From NCBI RefSeq assembly GCF_003113495.2, contig NZ_CP084506.1, forward strand, positions 3,038,001-3,102,000: a DNA stretch of 64,000 nucleotides, in the 5' to 3' direction. The DNA comes from Edwardsiella tarda ATCC 15947 = NBRC 105688 (GTDB lineage: Bacteria > Pseudomonadota > Gammaproteobacteria > Enterobacterales > Enterobacteriaceae). Below are positions 38,390-49,041 of the stretch, piece by piece. Below the pieces are notes generated by a model. It searched no databases. It worked only from the letters and a program-made list of their open reading frames with translations, and was not told the DNA's origin. The position numbers and the translations under genes are program-made. The number at the start of each line of letters is the position of its first letter. The first letter of the stretch is position 1.

Positions 38390-41227
38390 TCAGGCGTCGT
38401 CCCCGCCCAACCAACGCTGCCAACTTGCCGCCACCCGCGCCCGCTCGGCACTAAAGCGTGTCGCCTCCACCACGCCCGGTAACGCTTGTAACGCCAAGTG
38501 ATGCAAGGTGTTGCGTAGGGTGACATAGGCTTGCGTTAACCCCGCCGCCTCCTCCTGCGTCATAATCTGATAGCGCGCCATCAGCTCGAAGATACGCACA
38601 TTGTCCGACCAGTGCGTCAGGCGTGGCTGCGTCGCCGCATAACGCAACACCAGATATTGGGCGATAAACTCGATGTCCACAATGCCGCCAGCATCGCTCT
38701 TGATATCGAAGTGCTCAGCGTGACGGCTCCCCAGATGAGCTCGCATCTTGGCGCGCATCTCGCGCACCTCACGTTGCAACGATGCTCCCTCGCGGGGACG
38801 ACAGAGGATCTCATGACGAATGGCGGCGAAACGTTGGTGCATCGCCTCATCGCCATAGACCGGCCGGGCGCGAACCAATGCCTGATGTTCCCAGGTCCAG
38901 GCTTCATGACGTTGATAGTCGCCGAAGGCCTCGAGGGTACTGACTAGCATCCCCGCGGCGCCGGAGGGACGCAGCCGCGCATCGACCTCATACAGGATCC
39001 CCGAGGCGGTACGCGTGCTGAACAGGTGCATGATGCGTTGTGCCAGACGGAGATAAAACTGGCGACCGTCGATACTACGCGGCCCCTCGGTCATCACCTC
39101 CACGGGGCAATCCAGTAGAAACACCAGATCCAGATCGGAGCCATAACCCAGCTCCCATCCCCCCAGCTTGCCATAACCGATGACGGCAAAACCGCGTGTA
39201 CTCTGGCCAACCAGGTGCATCGGCTGGCCATAACGCGCCACCATCTGCTCCCATGCCTGCTGCACCACCGCATCGATCATCGCCTCTGCCAGATAGGTCA
39301 GATGATCACTGACCTTCATCACCGGCAATACACCGGCAATATCGCTGGCGGCGATACGCAGCTGCTGTGCATGCTTAAACTGGCGCAGCGCCTCCAGACG
39401 CTGCTCCTCATCGTCCGGGATACGCAACAGATATTGACGCAGCTCATCACGGTACGCCTCTTGGGCGACGGGTCGATACAGGGTGGCGGGATCGAGCAAT
39501 TCATCGAGCAACAGCGGATAACGCGCCAACTGATCGGCTAACATCGGCGAGGCGGCGCAGAGGCGGATCAACTGATTCAGCGCCGCCGGATACTCCATCA
39601 GTAGCTCCAAATAGGTGGTGCGAGTCACGATGTTGAGCAGCAGAGGGATCAAACGTTGCAACAACGTCAACGCCTCGTCGCGGACACACACCTGCGCCAA
39701 CAGCGCCGGCATCAGGGTCGCCAACACCTCACGTCCACGCGGGCCGATAGTACGCTTATCCACATCGTGACGAAAATCGGCCAGGGCGCGCTGCAGACGC
39801 GCCCGTTCCTCATCATCCAACTGCGGCATCAGCCGTGCCACCTCGGCGGCCTCCAGGCTCTCTTGCCACAATGGCGCAAAATGCAGGGCCGCATCAGCGG
39901 CACTCTCCTCCTCGCCATCATCCTCCCCGATCAGGGCGTTGAAGATGGCTCGCACCGCTGACATCCGCGTCTGTAACGCCTGCTGCAATTGTGCCCAATC
40001 CGCTAACCCCATGCCGTAGGCGAGGCGAGCACGATTAAGCGCATCGGCGGGTAAGGTCTGGGTCTGCTCATCGTTGATCGCCTGCAGCAGATTCTCCAGG
40101 CGGCGCAAAAAAAGATAGGCATCACGTAACGTCGCCACCTGCTCCGGGGTCAGCAATCCCAACTGACCGATCGCCGCCAATGCCGGTAGCAGTGCACGTT
40201 GCTGCAATGCCCGCTCGCGCCCCCCCCGGATCAGTTGGAAGACCTGAGTGATGAACTCGATCTCACGAATACCACCGGCGCCGAGTTTGATATTGTCTGT
40301 CAGCCCCCGGCGACGCACCTCGCGCGCAATCATCCCCTTCATATTGCGCAGTGACTGAATCACGCTGAAGTCGATATAGCGGCGGAAGACGAAGGGACGC
40401 AACAGACTGTACAGCTCCTGGCTATAGCGATCCTGGCCATCGCCCAGCAGGCGGGCCTTGACCATGGCGTAACGCTCCCAGTCGCGCCCTTGCTCCTGAT
40501 AGTAGTCCTCCAAGGCGGCGAAACTCAGCACGAGCGGGCCGCTATCGCCAAAAGGACGCAGACGCATATCCACCCGGTAAACGAACCCCTCCACCGTCGG
40601 CTGATCCAGCGCCTTGATCAGCCGCTGTCCCAGCCGGGTGAAGAACTGGGCATTATCCAGTTCGCGCCGACCGCCGCGGGTATGTCCCCCCTGTGGGTAA
40701 ACGAAGATGAGATCGATGTCGGAGGAGAAATTCAGTTCGCCGCCCCCTAACTTACCCATCCCGAGGATCAATAGGGGCTGCGCCTCGCCGACCTCGTTGC
40801 ACGGCACACCCCACTCCTGACAGCAGCGGGCATAGAGCCAATCACGCGCGCCAATGATCAAGGTCTCGGCCAAGACGCTGAGCTGAGTCAGCGTCTGCTG
40901 GCAATCGGCCTGGTTGCTGCTCTGCATCCAGGCGATACGCGCCAACATCTGACGACGGTACAGGCGTAATACCGTCATTAATGCCGCCTCATCCTGCACC
41001 GCAGCGAGATCCTGCGCCAGCCAGTCGGCATACTGCTGCCACTCCGTCGCCTGCGGCGCTTGGCTTTGCAAGCGCTGCCACCACGCAGGATGCGCGACAA
41101 ACGCATCGGTCATGAAGTCACTCAACGCCAGTACTGACAACGCCGACGGCGCGACAGCCGATAAGCGCGCAGCCTGGCGCTCACCCTGGTCGCGCAACCG
41201 CGCCGGCATCTCCCGAAACTCGGACAT
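38390..41227 (-). CDS. glnE: GlnE, glutamine synthetase adenylyltransferase
   Basis: Bifunctional enzyme that adds or removes AMP on glutamine synthetase under PII control. The 945-residue chain has two nucleotidyltransferase domains: the N-terminal de-adenylylase ([22 protein letters not shown]) and the C-terminal adenylylase ([23 protein letters not shown]), with the regulatory linker between. The ATG at 41227 follows AAAGGAG at ideal distance; an in-frame ATG 24 bp earlier is rejected. It follows ygiF by 69 bp, as in E. coli. Confidence 0.96.
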   Translation of the reverse strand: MSEFREMPARLRDQGERQAARLSAVAPSALSVLALSDFMTDAFVAHPAWWQRLQSQAPQATEWQQYADWLAQDLAAVQDEAALMTVLRLYRRQMLARIAWMQSSNQADCQQTLTQLSVLAETLIIGARDWLYARCCQEWGVPCNEVGEAQPLLILGMGKLGGGELNFSSDIDLIFVYPQGGHTRGGRRELDNAQFFTRLGQRLIKALDQPTVEGFVYRVDMRLRPFGDSGPLVLSFAALEDYYQEQGRDWERYAMVKARLLGDGQDRYSQELYSLLRPFVFRRYIDFSVIQSLRNMKGMIAREVRRRGLTDNIKLGAGGIREIEFITQVFQLIRGGRERALQQRALLPALAAIGQLGLLTPEQVATLRDAYLFLRRLENLLQAINDEQTQTLPADALNRARLAYGMGLADWAQLQQALQTRMSAVRAIFNALIGEDDGEEESAADAALHFAPLWQESLEAAEVARLMPQLDDEERARLQRALADFRHDVDKRTIGPRGREVLATLMPALLAQVCVRDEALTLLQRLIPLLLNIVTRTTYLELLMEYPAALNQLIRLCAASPMLADQLARYPLLLDELLDPATLYRPVAQEAYRDELRQYLLRIPDDEEQRLEALRQFKHAQQLRIAASDIAGVLPVMKVSDHLTYLAEAMIDAVVQQAWEQMVARYGQPMHLVGQSTRGFAVIGYGKLGGWELGYGSDLDLVFLLDCPVEVMTEGPRSIDGRQFYLRLAQRIMHLFSTRTASGILYEVDARLRPSGAAGMLVSTLEAFGDYQRHEAWTWEHQALVRARPVYGDEAMHQRFAAIRHEILCRPREGASLQREVREMRAKMRAHLGSRHAEHFDIKSDAGGIVDIEFIAQYLVLRYAATQPRLTHWSDNVRIFELMARYQIMTQEEAAGLTQAYVTLRNTLHHLALQALPGVVEATRFSAERARVAASWQRWLGGDDA

Positions 41228-41296
41228 ACTCACTCCTTTGCGTGATAGCATGACTCAATGCGCCGCCATCGGAGACGGCGACATAGAGGACTAGGT

Positions 41297-42613
41297 TTAG
41301 CGCGCGCCGTTGCGCCAGAAAGCCGGTTGATGCAAGGCTTGATGACAGGCCGCCGTCAATGACGCGTCCGCCCCTTGGGCGATGGTGTGCGCTAACGCCT
41401 GCCAGGGCATCAGATAAGCATCCACCGCCTCGCTCTCATAGGCACCGCCTAACAGGCGTACCGCCAACATCTGGTGCTGTAGGCGCCCCAGCTTATCCTG
41501 GTACTCCTGAGGATGATGGATATGGGCAAATAACGCTTTCAACTCCGCGCCGCAACGCCCCAACATGATATCGGCGAAACGCTTGAATGAGCCGGCCAGT
41601 TTGTCGCGACCCGCCGCGTCGACGAAGGGACGCCAACCCGCCTCGGCCACCCAGCGAGTAAGCGCTAACTGAGTCGTCAGAGAGTCATGGCTATAGCAGC
41701 ATGCCGCCGCCGAGCAATCCGCCTCGGCGAGACGAGACTCCAATGCGCCGATTCCGGCGCGCAACGCCGTGCTCGCCTTACGTGGCACGATGCCACCAAA
41801 GAGCGTCAGACACTGGCGCACTGCCGCCAACGCCTCCTGCACCCCACCTCGCGCGGCGGCATCGCCGCGCAACCACGCCTCTTCATGGTACTGCCAGTGT
41901 GCCAGGCTATGGCGTAGCGCGGCAGACAGTCCCTGTTCGACGCTGGCGCGTGCCGCCGGACGTAGCGAAGCGAATGGCTGCGCGCGTAGCGCCGGGGCAC
42001 CAGCCGCCAGACGATAGCCACGTGCCGCCTTGCTCAAACAGCCTAAACGCACGCCCTCTAGCGCCAACAATTGCTCGGCAAAAGCGAACAGATCGGTACG
42101 CTCGCCGCTCAACAGCTCCAGCTCGATCTCGTGCAGTGCCTCGCTCCGTCCTGCCGCGCGGATCTCGCCTTGGTCGAGCGCTACTTCAATTTGACTCGCC
42201 CCGTAAGTGACCACCCACTTTTCGCGCGTAAAGTCGGTGCTGAACAGCGGTTGTAGCGCCGCTTGTAAGGCATCGAGATCGCACGCCTGCGGCCAAACCT
42301 GGGCTGGCAACAGCGTTAAACAGGGTTCAGGGTGCTCCAACGGAATATTATACTCTGGGCGTTGATGTAGACCGCCAAACTCGCTACCGGCAGTCTTCAG
42401 CGTCATTTCATAGCGTCCGTCGCAGCCACGGATACGTAACCCCATGTCATAACTACGCAAAGTCTGCCGTTCCGTCTCATAATAGATATTGCTCAACGCC
42501 TGAGGCGGCGTATGCTGAAGCGGCCATTGCGCTAGGCTGGCGGGTAATGCCTGTGCGGCGCTAGGAAGTGCGATGAATTTCAGTTCAATTTCCACGGTCA
42601 TTTTTTCTGTCAT
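41297..42613 (-). CDS. ygiF: YgiF, inorganic triphosphatase (CYTH-CHAD)
   Basis: The N-terminal CYTH domain carries the EXEXK-type motif VEIELKF and hydrolyses tripolyphosphate; the C-terminal CHAD domain (about 220-430) is histidine-rich and helical and may bind polyphosphate. The protein has 438 residues, or 434 from a second ATG at 42601; ribosome-binding evidence does not decide. Upstream of glnE in the same direction, divergent from the phosphate-transport pair, which makes a phosphate theme in this neighbourhood. Confidence 0.93.
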   Translation of the reverse strand: MTEKMTVEIELKFIALPSAAQALPASLAQWPLQHTPPQALSNIYYETERQTLRSYDMGLRIRGCDGRYEMTLKTAGSEFGGLHQRPEYNIPLEHPEPCLTLLPAQVWPQACDLDALQAALQPLFSTDFTREKWVVTYGASQIEVALDQGEIRAAGRSEALHEIELELLSGERTDLFAFAEQLLALEGVRLGCLSKAARGYRLAAGAPALRAQPFASLRPAARASVEQGLSAALRHSLAHWQYHEEAWLRGDAAARGGVQEALAAVRQCLTLFGGIVPRKASTALRAGIGALESRLAEADCSAAACCYSHDSLTTQLALTRWVAEAGWRPFVDAAGRDKLAGSFKRFADIMLGRCGAELKALFAHIHHPQEYQDKLGRLQHQMLAVRLLGGAYESEAVDAYLMPWQALAHTIAQGADASLTAACHQALHQPAFWRNGAR

Positions 42614-42664
42614 ATTAAGGTTTTACCGAGGTATGAGATATTGCTCGGGAAAAAATGTAAAAAC

Positions 42665-42684
42665 TGTGTCCAATGTAGGACACA
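42665..42684. promoter_or_regulatory. Inverted repeat upstream of the DUF47-PiT genes
   Basis: TGTGTCC-AATGTA-GGACACA, with perfect 7-bp arms, lies 52 bp from ygiF and 68 bp from the DUF47 gene. Spacing and symmetry suit a dimeric repressor or activator. It is not a Pho box. The regulator is unknown. Confidence 0.5.
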
Positions 42685-42751
42685 TCAGTTACCATGCGCA
42701 CCTTTCTGACGAACTATGCGCAGAAAACCATCAATTTAAGGTGCATGAGTG

Positions 42752-43432
42752 ATGCCAGTAAATACTATTTTAGGCTTGTTTGCCAAGTCTCCGCTGAAAC
42801 CCCTGCAAGAGCACGCCAGTCGCGTGCACGAATGTTGTAGCCTACTCATCCCCTTCTTCGCCGCCACCGCGCAGCAGCAATGGGATCAGGCGCAAAGCGT
42901 GCGCGAACAGATCTCCAATCTGGAGAAACAGGCTGACACGCTAAAGCGTGAAATCCGGTTGAAATTACCACGCGGTTTGTTTCTTCCGGTCGATCGCGGC
43001 GACATGCTGGAGCTAGTGACACAGCAGGATCGCTTAGCCAATCGTGCCAAGGATATCGCCGGCCGCGTCATCGGTCGCCGTCTGCAGATCCCGCACGCGA
43101 TGCAGGCAGATTTCATGAATTACCTGCAACGTTGTCTGGATGCCACCGCCCTATCCAATAAGGTCATCCATGAGATGGATGAGCTGTTGGAAACCGGGTT
43201 CCGCGGCCGCGAAGCCGATCTGGTCGAACAGATGGTCATGGAGTTGGATCACATCGAAGACGATACCGATCATTTACAGATCCTATTACGCCAGGCGCTG
43301 CTCACCCTCGAGGGTGAACTGAACCCGGTCGATATTATGTTTCTCTACCAAATCATCGAGTGGGTCGGCGGGTTGGCCGACAAAGCCTTGCGCGTTGGTT
43401 CCCGCTTGGAACTGATGCTGGCCCGAAGTTAA
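42752..43432 (+). CDS. DUF47/PhoU-like accessory protein (TIGR00153)
   Basis: A 226-residue all-helical cytoplasmic protein of the DUF47 family, structurally akin to PhoU. Such genes commonly lie just upstream of PiT phosphate permeases; a regulatory role on the permease is inferred. Features include the acidic helix VMELDHIEDDTDHLQILLRQ and the N-terminal FAKSPLKPLQEHASRVHECC. A GTG precedes the ATG directly; the ATG at 42752 is chosen after AAGGTG. It ends 22 bp before the permease gene. Confidence 0.88.
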   Translation: MPVNTILGLFAKSPLKPLQEHASRVHECCSLLIPFFAATAQQQWDQAQSVREQISNLEKQADTLKREIRLKLPRGLFLPVDRGDMLELVTQQDRLANRAKDIAGRVIGRRLQIPHAMQADFMNYLQRCLDATALSNKVIHEMDELLETGFRGREADLVEQMVMELDHIEDDTDHLQILLRQALLTLEGELNPVDIMFLYQIIEWVGGLADKALRVGSRLELMLARS

Positions 43433-43454
43433 TTACCACACACGGACACAATAG

Positions 43455-44720
43455 ATGGAAATCATTGCCAACCACGGCACATTATTGATTATGGTGGCGG
43501 CCTTCTTTGGCTTGCTGATGGCTATCGGTATCGGCGCCAATGACGTCGCTAATGCCATGGGTACCTCCGTCGGCGCGCGCGCCGTCACCATCCGTCAGGC
43601 GATCATCATCGCCATGATCTTCGAATTCGCCGGGGCCTATCTGGCCGGTGGCGAAGTCACGCAAACCATCCGTAGCGGTATCATCGATACCAGCGCCTTC
43701 GCCGGCCATCCGCAGACATTGGTCTTCGGGATGATGGCCTCGCTGCTGGCCGCCGGGATCTGGCTGATCCTCGCCTCCCTGATGGGCTGGCCGGTCTCCA
43801 CCACCCACTCGATCATCGGCGCCATTATCGGCTTTGCCTGCGTCTCTATCGGCCCGGAAGCGGTCGAATGGGGCGGCGTAAAAGGCATCGTCGGTAGCTG
43901 GATCATCACGCCATTAATCTCCGGCGTCGTCGCCTACGGCATCTTCCTTAGCGCCCAACGTCTCATCTTCAACACCGACAACCCGTTCGCTAACGCCCGC
44001 CGCTTCGGCCCGGTCTATATGTTCCTGACCGCGTTGGTGATCGCCCTGGTGACCATCAAGAAGGGGCTAAAACATGTCGGCCTGCATCTGACCGATGGAG
44101 AAACCTGGCTGATCTCTATCCTGGTTTCGCTGTTGGTGATGGTGTGCGGCTATCTCTACCTATCACGCAAATCCTTTACCGATGACGCCGACGAGCAGGA
44201 TCACTTCCGCGGTGTCGAGCGCGTATTCAGCCTACTGATGGTCATTACCGCCTGCGCCATGGCCTTCGCTCACGGCTCCAACGATGTAGCCAATGCCATC
44301 GGGCCGTTGTCAGCCATCGTCGCCATCGTGCGCGAGCCGAACGTACTGGCCGGCACCTCCCCCATCGTCTGGTGGATCCTGCCGCTTGGTGGTATCGGTA
44401 TCGTCGTCGGCCTGGCGCTGATGGGGCGTCGCGTGATGGAAACCGTCGGGACCGGGATCACCGATCTGACGCCAAGCCGTGGCTTCGCCGCCCAGTTCGC
44501 CACCGCCTCGACGGTCGTGATCGCCTCCGGCACCGGCCTGCCCATTTCGACCACACAAACGCTGGTTGGCGCGGTGTTGGGCGTGGGCTTCGCCCGTGGT
44601 ATCGCCGCGCTCAATCTGAACGTGGTGCGTAATATCGTCGCCTCCTGGATCATCACCCTACCTGCCGGAGCCGCGCTCTCCATCGTGCTGTTTTATCTGC
44701 TACAAGCCATCTTCGGCTAA
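43455..44720 (+). CDS. PiT-family inorganic phosphate transporter
   Basis: A 421-residue inner-membrane permease with two copies of the PiT signature: GANDVANAMGTSVGA near residue 27 and HGSNDVANAIGPLSA near residue 275, each followed by a (P/L)(V/I)S(T/S)T(Q/H) segment (GWPVSTTHS; GLPISTTQT). It is shorter than E. coli PitA/PitB (499) and belongs to the DUF47-linked branch. A proton- or sodium-coupled phosphate or metal-phosphate symport is inferred from family. Confidence 0.9.
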   Translation: MEIIANHGTLLIMVAAFFGLLMAIGIGANDVANAMGTSVGARAVTIRQAIIIAMIFEFAGAYLAGGEVTQTIRSGIIDTSAFAGHPQTLVFGMMASLLAAGIWLILASLMGWPVSTTHSIIGAIIGFACVSIGPEAVEWGGVKGIVGSWIITPLISGVVAYGIFLSAQRLIFNTDNPFANARRFGPVYMFLTALVIALVTIKKGLKHVGLHLTDGETWLISILVSLLVMVCGYLYLSRKSFTDDADEQDHFRGVERVFSLLMVITACAMAFAHGSNDVANAIGPLSAIVAIVREPNVLAGTSPIVWWILPLGGIGIVVGLALMGRRVMETVGTGITDLTPSRGFAAQFATASTVVIASGTGLPISTTQTLVGAVLGVGFARGIAALNLNVVRNIVASWIITLPAGAALSIVLFYLLQAIFG

Positions 44721-44750
44721 TCGACTCACTATCTGCCGATAAAGCACAAC

Positions 44751-44789
44751 AAACCGGCCAGAGAGCATAATGCGCTGGCCGGTTTTTTT
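44751..44789 (+). terminator. Terminator after the phosphate transporter gene
   Basis: An 11-bp stem (AAACCGGCCAG / CTGGCCGGTTT) is followed by seven T residues. Confidence 0.85.
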
Positions 44790-44927
44790 GTCCCTACACA
44801 CGCTGGCGAAGGCCACGCCGCGCCATGACAGCTCGGAGAGTTCCCATTTTCAGTTTTTTCATTGCCTCACCGTACACTTGCCCTTACTATCAGGCCAATT
44901 TATTCACTAAATGAACTGATTTCCGCT

Positions 44928-45545
44928 ATGCATAAATTCTGCCGCCTCCTCCTCCCTTTGCTCGGCCTTTGCCTGGCTTTCCAGAGCCATGCCGACGAGC
45001 AACGCTTCATTTCCGACGCGCTCAGCACCTATGTTCATAGCGGCCCCGGCAACCAATACCGCATCGTCGGCACCATCAACGCCGGCGATCCAGTGACACT
45101 GCTGGGCGTGAATCAGCAGACGCAGTTCGCGCAAATCCGCGATGGCAAGGGGCGCAATGTCTGGCTTCCCCTCGATCAACTCAGCAATCAGCCTAGCCTA
45201 CGCACCCGCGTGCCCCAGCTAGAATCGCAACTCAGCGCCCTGACCGCCAAGCTCAGCCATATCGATGGCGAGTGGCAGCAAAAGACCGCCGAGATGCAAC
45301 GCAAAGTCGCGGGTAGCGACGACACCATCGCCCGTCTACAGGCGGAAAATCAGCAGTTGCGTCAACAGCTGAGCAATGCCCAGAAGAGCCTCGGTGCCCT
45401 CAACTCGCAGTTGGATGACAAGAAACGCGCTATCATCCTGCAGTGGTTCCTGTATGGCGGGGGCGTCGCTGGCGCAGGCTTACTGCTGGGCTTGCTACTC
45501 CCACGCCTACTGCCCAGCCGTAAGAAAACGCGCTGGATGAATTAA
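44928..45545 (+). CDS. ygiM: YgiM, SH3-domain membrane protein
   Basis: A 205-residue protein (TIGR04211 family): signal sequence (cut near HADEQ), a bacterial SH3 domain (about 20-85), a coiled coil (about 95-165, LQAENQQLRQQLSNAQKSLG), one C-terminal transmembrane helix and a basic tail RKKTRWMN. The SH3 domain faces the periplasm and could bind cell-wall material; the function is not known. The ATG at 44928 fits the signal peptide. Upstream of cca, as in E. coli. Confidence 0.9.
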   Translation: MHKFCRLLLPLLGLCLAFQSHADEQRFISDALSTYVHSGPGNQYRIVGTINAGDPVTLLGVNQQTQFAQIRDGKGRNVWLPLDQLSNQPSLRTRVPQLESQLSALTAKLSHIDGEWQQKTAEMQRKVAGSDDTIARLQAENQQLRQQLSNAQKSLGALNSQLDDKKRAIILQWFLYGGGVAGAGLLLGLLLPRLLPSRKKTRWMN

Positions 45546-45555
45546 GTCTCACTCC

Positions 45556-45576
45556 GACGCCGCATTCTGCGGCGTC
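45556..45576. repeat. Hairpin between ygiM and cca
   Basis: GACGCCGCA-TTC-TGCGGCGTC has a perfect 9-bp stem with little T-run. A possible weak terminator or mRNA element. Confidence 0.45.
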
Positions 45577-45665
45577 GTCGTTCTCACCCGGCATCGATTG
45601 CCGTTACCGAACGCTTGCAGTAACATGAAATTAACAATTAACCGACTGTATACCGAGGTTTGCAC

Positions 45666-46913
45666 GTGAAGATTTATCTGGTCGGGGGCGCCGTGCGCGA
45701 CAAATACCTGCATCTCACCACACACGACCGCGACTGGGTGGTGGTGGGTGCGACGCCACAGTGCCTGCTCGCCCAGGGCTACCAACAAGTTGGCAAGGAC
45801 TTTCCGGTCTTTCTCCATCCGCATAGCAAGGAGGAGTATGCCTTGGCGCGTACCGAACGTAAGGCGGGACAAGGCTATACCGGCTTTACCACTCACTTCG
45901 CGCCAGACGTGACCCTGGAACAGGATCTGCTACGACGCGATCTGACCATCAACGCCATGGCGGAGGACGATACTGGGCGGCTCATCGATCCTTACGGTGG
46001 GTTAGACGATCTGCAACAACGCTGGCTACGCCATGTCTCTCCCGCCTTCGTCGAAGACCCGTTGCGCGTGTTGCGCGTCGCACGTTTCGCCGCCCGCTTC
46101 TTCTCCCTTGGCTTTCGGGTCGCCGAACCGACCCTGGAACTGATGCGGCAGATGGCACAACAGGGGGAGCTAAACCACCTTACCGCCGAGCGGGTCTGGT
46201 TAGAAACGGAGAAGGCGTTGGCAGGCCCCGCGCCACAAGTCTACTTCCAAGTGCTACGCGACTGTGGCGCGCTGGCCATTCTGTTCCCCGAGATCGACCG
46301 GCTATTTGGCGTGCCAGCACCGGTCAAGTGGCACCCGGAGATCGACACCGGCATCCATACCCTACTCACCCTGGCGATGGCGACACGCCTGAGCGAGGAT
46401 CTCGCCGTACGTTTCGCCGCGCTCACCCATGACGTCGGTAAGGGACTGACTAATCCCAATTTCTGGCCTCATCATCACGGCCATGGCCCGGCGGGCGTAC
46501 GCCTGGTACGCGAGCTATGCCAACGTCTGCGGATCCCGAATCCACTGCGCGATCTGGCCGTGCTGGTCGCCGAGTATCACGATCTGATCCATACGGTCGA
46601 TCGCCTGCGCCCCAGCACCCTGCTTAAGCTGTTGGATAGCATCGATGTCTGGCGCCGTCCCCAGCGCTTGCAACAGATGATCTTATGCAGTGAGGCGGAT
46701 GCGCGTGGCCGTACCGGACTGGAGGAGAATGCCTACCCACAAGGCGACTATCTGCGGGCCGCCTATCAGGCGGTCGCACAGGTGGCGGTACGTGAGGTGG
46801 TGGCCGATGGCTTCCAGGGGGCGGCGATCCGCGAAGAGTTGCAGCAACGCCGTCTACAGGCGTTGAAGGCGTGGAAGGCCGCGCAAGAAGAGAGTGGGAT
46901 GGGCAACGCCTAA
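45666..46913 (+). CDS. cca: Cca, multifunctional tRNA CCA-adding enzyme
   Basis: Repairs or adds the 3' CCA of tRNAs. The N-terminal nucleotidyltransferase domain has YLVGGAVRD and [10 protein letters not shown] with RDWVVVG; the C-terminal HD domain (THDVGKGL) gives phosphatase and phosphodiesterase activity, as in E. coli. A GTG start at 45666 gives [10 protein letters not shown] after GAGG at good distance; 415 residues. Convergent with uppP. Confidence 0.96.
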   Translation: MKIYLVGGAVRDKYLHLTTHDRDWVVVGATPQCLLAQGYQQVGKDFPVFLHPHSKEEYALARTERKAGQGYTGFTTHFAPDVTLEQDLLRRDLTINAMAEDDTGRLIDPYGGLDDLQQRWLRHVSPAFVEDPLRVLRVARFAARFFSLGFRVAEPTLELMRQMAQQGELNHLTAERVWLETEKALAGPAPQVYFQVLRDCGALAILFPEIDRLFGVPAPVKWHPEIDTGIHTLLTLAMATRLSEDLAVRFAALTHDVGKGLTNPNFWPHHHGHGPAGVRLVRELCQRLRIPNPLRDLAVLVAEYHDLIHTVDRLRPSTLLKLLDSIDVWRRPQRLQQMILCSEADARGRTGLEENAYPQGDYLRAAYQAVAQVAVREVVADGFQGAAIREELQQRRLQALKAWKAAQEESGMGNA

Positions 46914-46938
46914 GCGTGGCCCATCCTTAGACGTCGGC

Positions 46939-47757
46939 TCAACAGAACAGAACGTAGACCGCCGCCGCCACCACGAAACGATAAATGGCAAAAGGAACGA
47001 AGGAGATGCGCTTGATCACGTTGAGGAACGTCTTGATGGCGATCAGCGCGACCACAAAGGCAGTAATGAAGCCGACGCTGAACATCGGCAGATCGCCCCA
47101 AGACAGGTAAGGCAGGCTCTTATACAGCTCCAATGCGCTGGCTCCCAACATCATCGGTACCGCGAGGATGAAGGAGAACTCCGAGGCTGCATAGCGGCTG
47201 ACGCCCAGTAGCATGCCGCCAGAGATGGTCGCACCGGAACGAGAGAACCCCGGCCACAACGCTAAGCACTGGAAACAGCCGATGATAAAGGCCTGGCGAT
47301 AGGTGATATCATCGAGTCCCACCGCGCGCGGTTGCGCGGGCTTGAGCCACTCCGCCGCCAGCAGTAACAGTCCCCCCACCACCAAGGCATACGCCACCGT
47401 TAGCGGGGTAAACAGCGTCTTGATAAAGTCATGAAACAGTAGCCCTAACAGTACGGCCGGTATCATCGCCAACAGGATATGACCCAGTTTTAACCGTCCT
47501 TGACTACGTCCTTCATGTAGCGGTGGCCGACCGAAATGGATCCCGATCAAGCCGAACAGGCGGCGCCAGAACATCACGACCACCGCCAGAATCGATCCCA
47601 ACTGAATGATCACTTCGAACGTTTTGGCTTTATCTCCCTCAAAGCCTAGCCAGTGGCCAACGATAATCATGTGCCCAGTCGATGACACCGGCAAAAACTC
47701 GGTTAACCCCTCGACGATACCCAGGATAAACGCATTAAACAGCGTATACAGCTCCAT
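46939..47757 (-). CDS. uppP: UppP/BacA, undecaprenyl-diphosphatase
   Basis: Integral membrane phosphatase that recycles undecaprenyl diphosphate to the lipid carrier for peptidoglycan and surface polysaccharides; overproduction gives bacitracin resistance. 272 residues. The two re-entrant signature segments [16 protein letters not shown] and [14 protein letters not shown] carry the catalytic glutamates, serines and arginine. Confidence 0.97.
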   Translation of the reverse strand: MELYTLFNAFILGIVEGLTEFLPVSSTGHMIIVGHWLGFEGDKAKTFEVIIQLGSILAVVVMFWRRLFGLIGIHFGRPPLHEGRSQGRLKLGHILLAMIPAVLLGLLFHDFIKTLFTPLTVAYALVVGGLLLLAAEWLKPAQPRAVGLDDITYRQAFIIGCFQCLALWPGFSRSGATISGGMLLGVSRYAASEFSFILAVPMMLGASALELYKSLPYLSWGDLPMFSVGFITAFVVALIAIKTFLNVIKRISFVPFAIYRFVVAAAVYVLFC

Positions 47758-47793
47758 ATGTACTCATTTCCTGCAGTGATTGATTAATGACAG

Positions 47794-48159
47794 TTAGTTA
47801 ACCGCTGGACGGTGACCACGTTCGATCAGCACGCCGACGTTGCGCGCCTGTGCAACGGCGCCCGGCTTACTCACCCGCAGACGAACCCACGGGCTATTAA
47901 AACGCGCCAGCAGCAAGGCGGCGACCTCCTCGGCCACACGCTCGACCAACGCGAAACGATTCGGCTCGACGTGTTGCAGGATGGCCTCACTGACCTCGGC
48001 GTAACTCAGGCAGTGTGCAACATCGTCGCTCTGTGCGGCCCGGCGATTATCCCAACCGAGCTCAACATCAAACACCAACTTCTGGCGGATCGTCTGTTCC
48101 CAGTCAAATACCCCGATGGTTGTGACCACCGTCAACCCTTCGATAAATACGATGTCCAT
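47794..48159 (-). CDS. folB: FolB, dihydroneopterin aldolase
   Basis: Folate-pathway enzyme converting dihydroneopterin to 6-hydroxymethyl-dihydropterin plus glycolaldehyde. 121 residues. The conserved GVFDWEQTIRQKLVFDVELGWD, LSYAEV and FALVERVAEEVA segments, with the active-site lysine in RVSKPGA, are present. GTG-ATG are adjacent; the ATG at 48159 is chosen by family. Divergent from plsY as in E. coli. Confidence 0.96.
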   Translation of the reverse strand: MDIVFIEGLTVVTTIGVFDWEQTIRQKLVFDVELGWDNRRAAQSDDVAHCLSYAEVSEAILQHVEPNRFALVERVAEEVAALLLARFNSPWVRLRVSKPGAVAQARNVGVLIERGHRPAVN

Positions 48160-48335
48160 CACGCGATTCCCGTTTTTTTACCCTGCTGCGGATACCACTT
48201 CTTGTAGAATGTGCGTATTATCCACAGATATCCAACGCTGTCGCGTACTAATCCCTCTACGGAGTAGAGAGGCGGCACAGAGCGTAGGTGGTTCAACACC
48301 CTGAATTTTCCTATCAATAAGACGGAGCTGAATCA

Positions 48336-49019
48336 ATGAGTGCGACTGCGTTAGGCATGATTATTTTCGCCTACCTGTGCGGCTCCATCTCCAGCGCCAT
48401 TCTGGTTTGCAAAGCGGCCGGTCTCCCCGACCCGAGGGAAAATGGTTCTGGTAATCCCGGAGCGACCAACGTATTACGCATCGGTGGTAAGTTAGCCGCC
48501 GGCGCCGTTCTGATCTTCGATGTTTTGAAGGGGATGATCCCGGTTTGGCTGGCGTATAAACTGGACGTATCGCCCTTTTATCTCGGGCTGACCGCCATCG
48601 CCGCCTGTCTCGGCCATATCTACCCGGTCTTCTTCCATTTTCGCGGCGGCAAGGGGGTGGCGACCGCCTTCGGTGCCATCGCCCCTATCGGTTGGGATCT
48701 GACCGGGTTGATGGTCGGCACCTGGCTACTGACGGTATTGCTCAGTGGTTACTCATCCCTTGGCGCCATCGTCAGTGCGCTCATCGCCCCCTTCTATGTC
48801 TGGTGGTTTAAACCCCAGTTCACCTTCCCCGTGGCGATGCTCTCTTGCCTGATTTTGATGCGTCATCATGACAACATCCAACGGCTATGGCGCGGGAAAG
48901 AGGGGAAGATTTGGCGACGTGGCGCCAAAGGCCAGCGCAGCGACCAGGTGCCGCCGCTATCGGATAAAACCCCGCCGCAAGATCAAGATAATGACCAGGA
49001 GCCGCCCGCGGCGCGCTGA
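48336..49019 (+). CDS. plsY: PlsY, acyl-phosphate:glycerol-3-phosphate acyltransferase
   Basis: Inner-membrane enzyme of phospholipid synthesis. Family motifs are [23 protein letters not shown], and [16 protein letters not shown]. The protein has 227 residues, about 20 more than E. coli PlsY; the excess is a hydrophilic C-terminal tail rich in Gln, Asp and Pro (about 200-227) with no recognised function. Convergent with tsaD. Confidence 0.95.
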   Translation: MSATALGMIIFAYLCGSISSAILVCKAAGLPDPRENGSGNPGATNVLRIGGKLAAGAVLIFDVLKGMIPVWLAYKLDVSPFYLGLTAIAACLGHIYPVFFHFRGGKGVATAFGAIAPIGWDLTGLMVGTWLLTVLLSGYSSLGAIVSALIAPFYVWWFKPQFTFPVAMLSCLILMRHHDNIQRLWRGKEGKIWRRGAKGQRSDQVPPLSDKTPPQDQDNDQEPPAAR

Positions 49020-49041
49020 GACGGCGACGCGAGCGAAGGGG

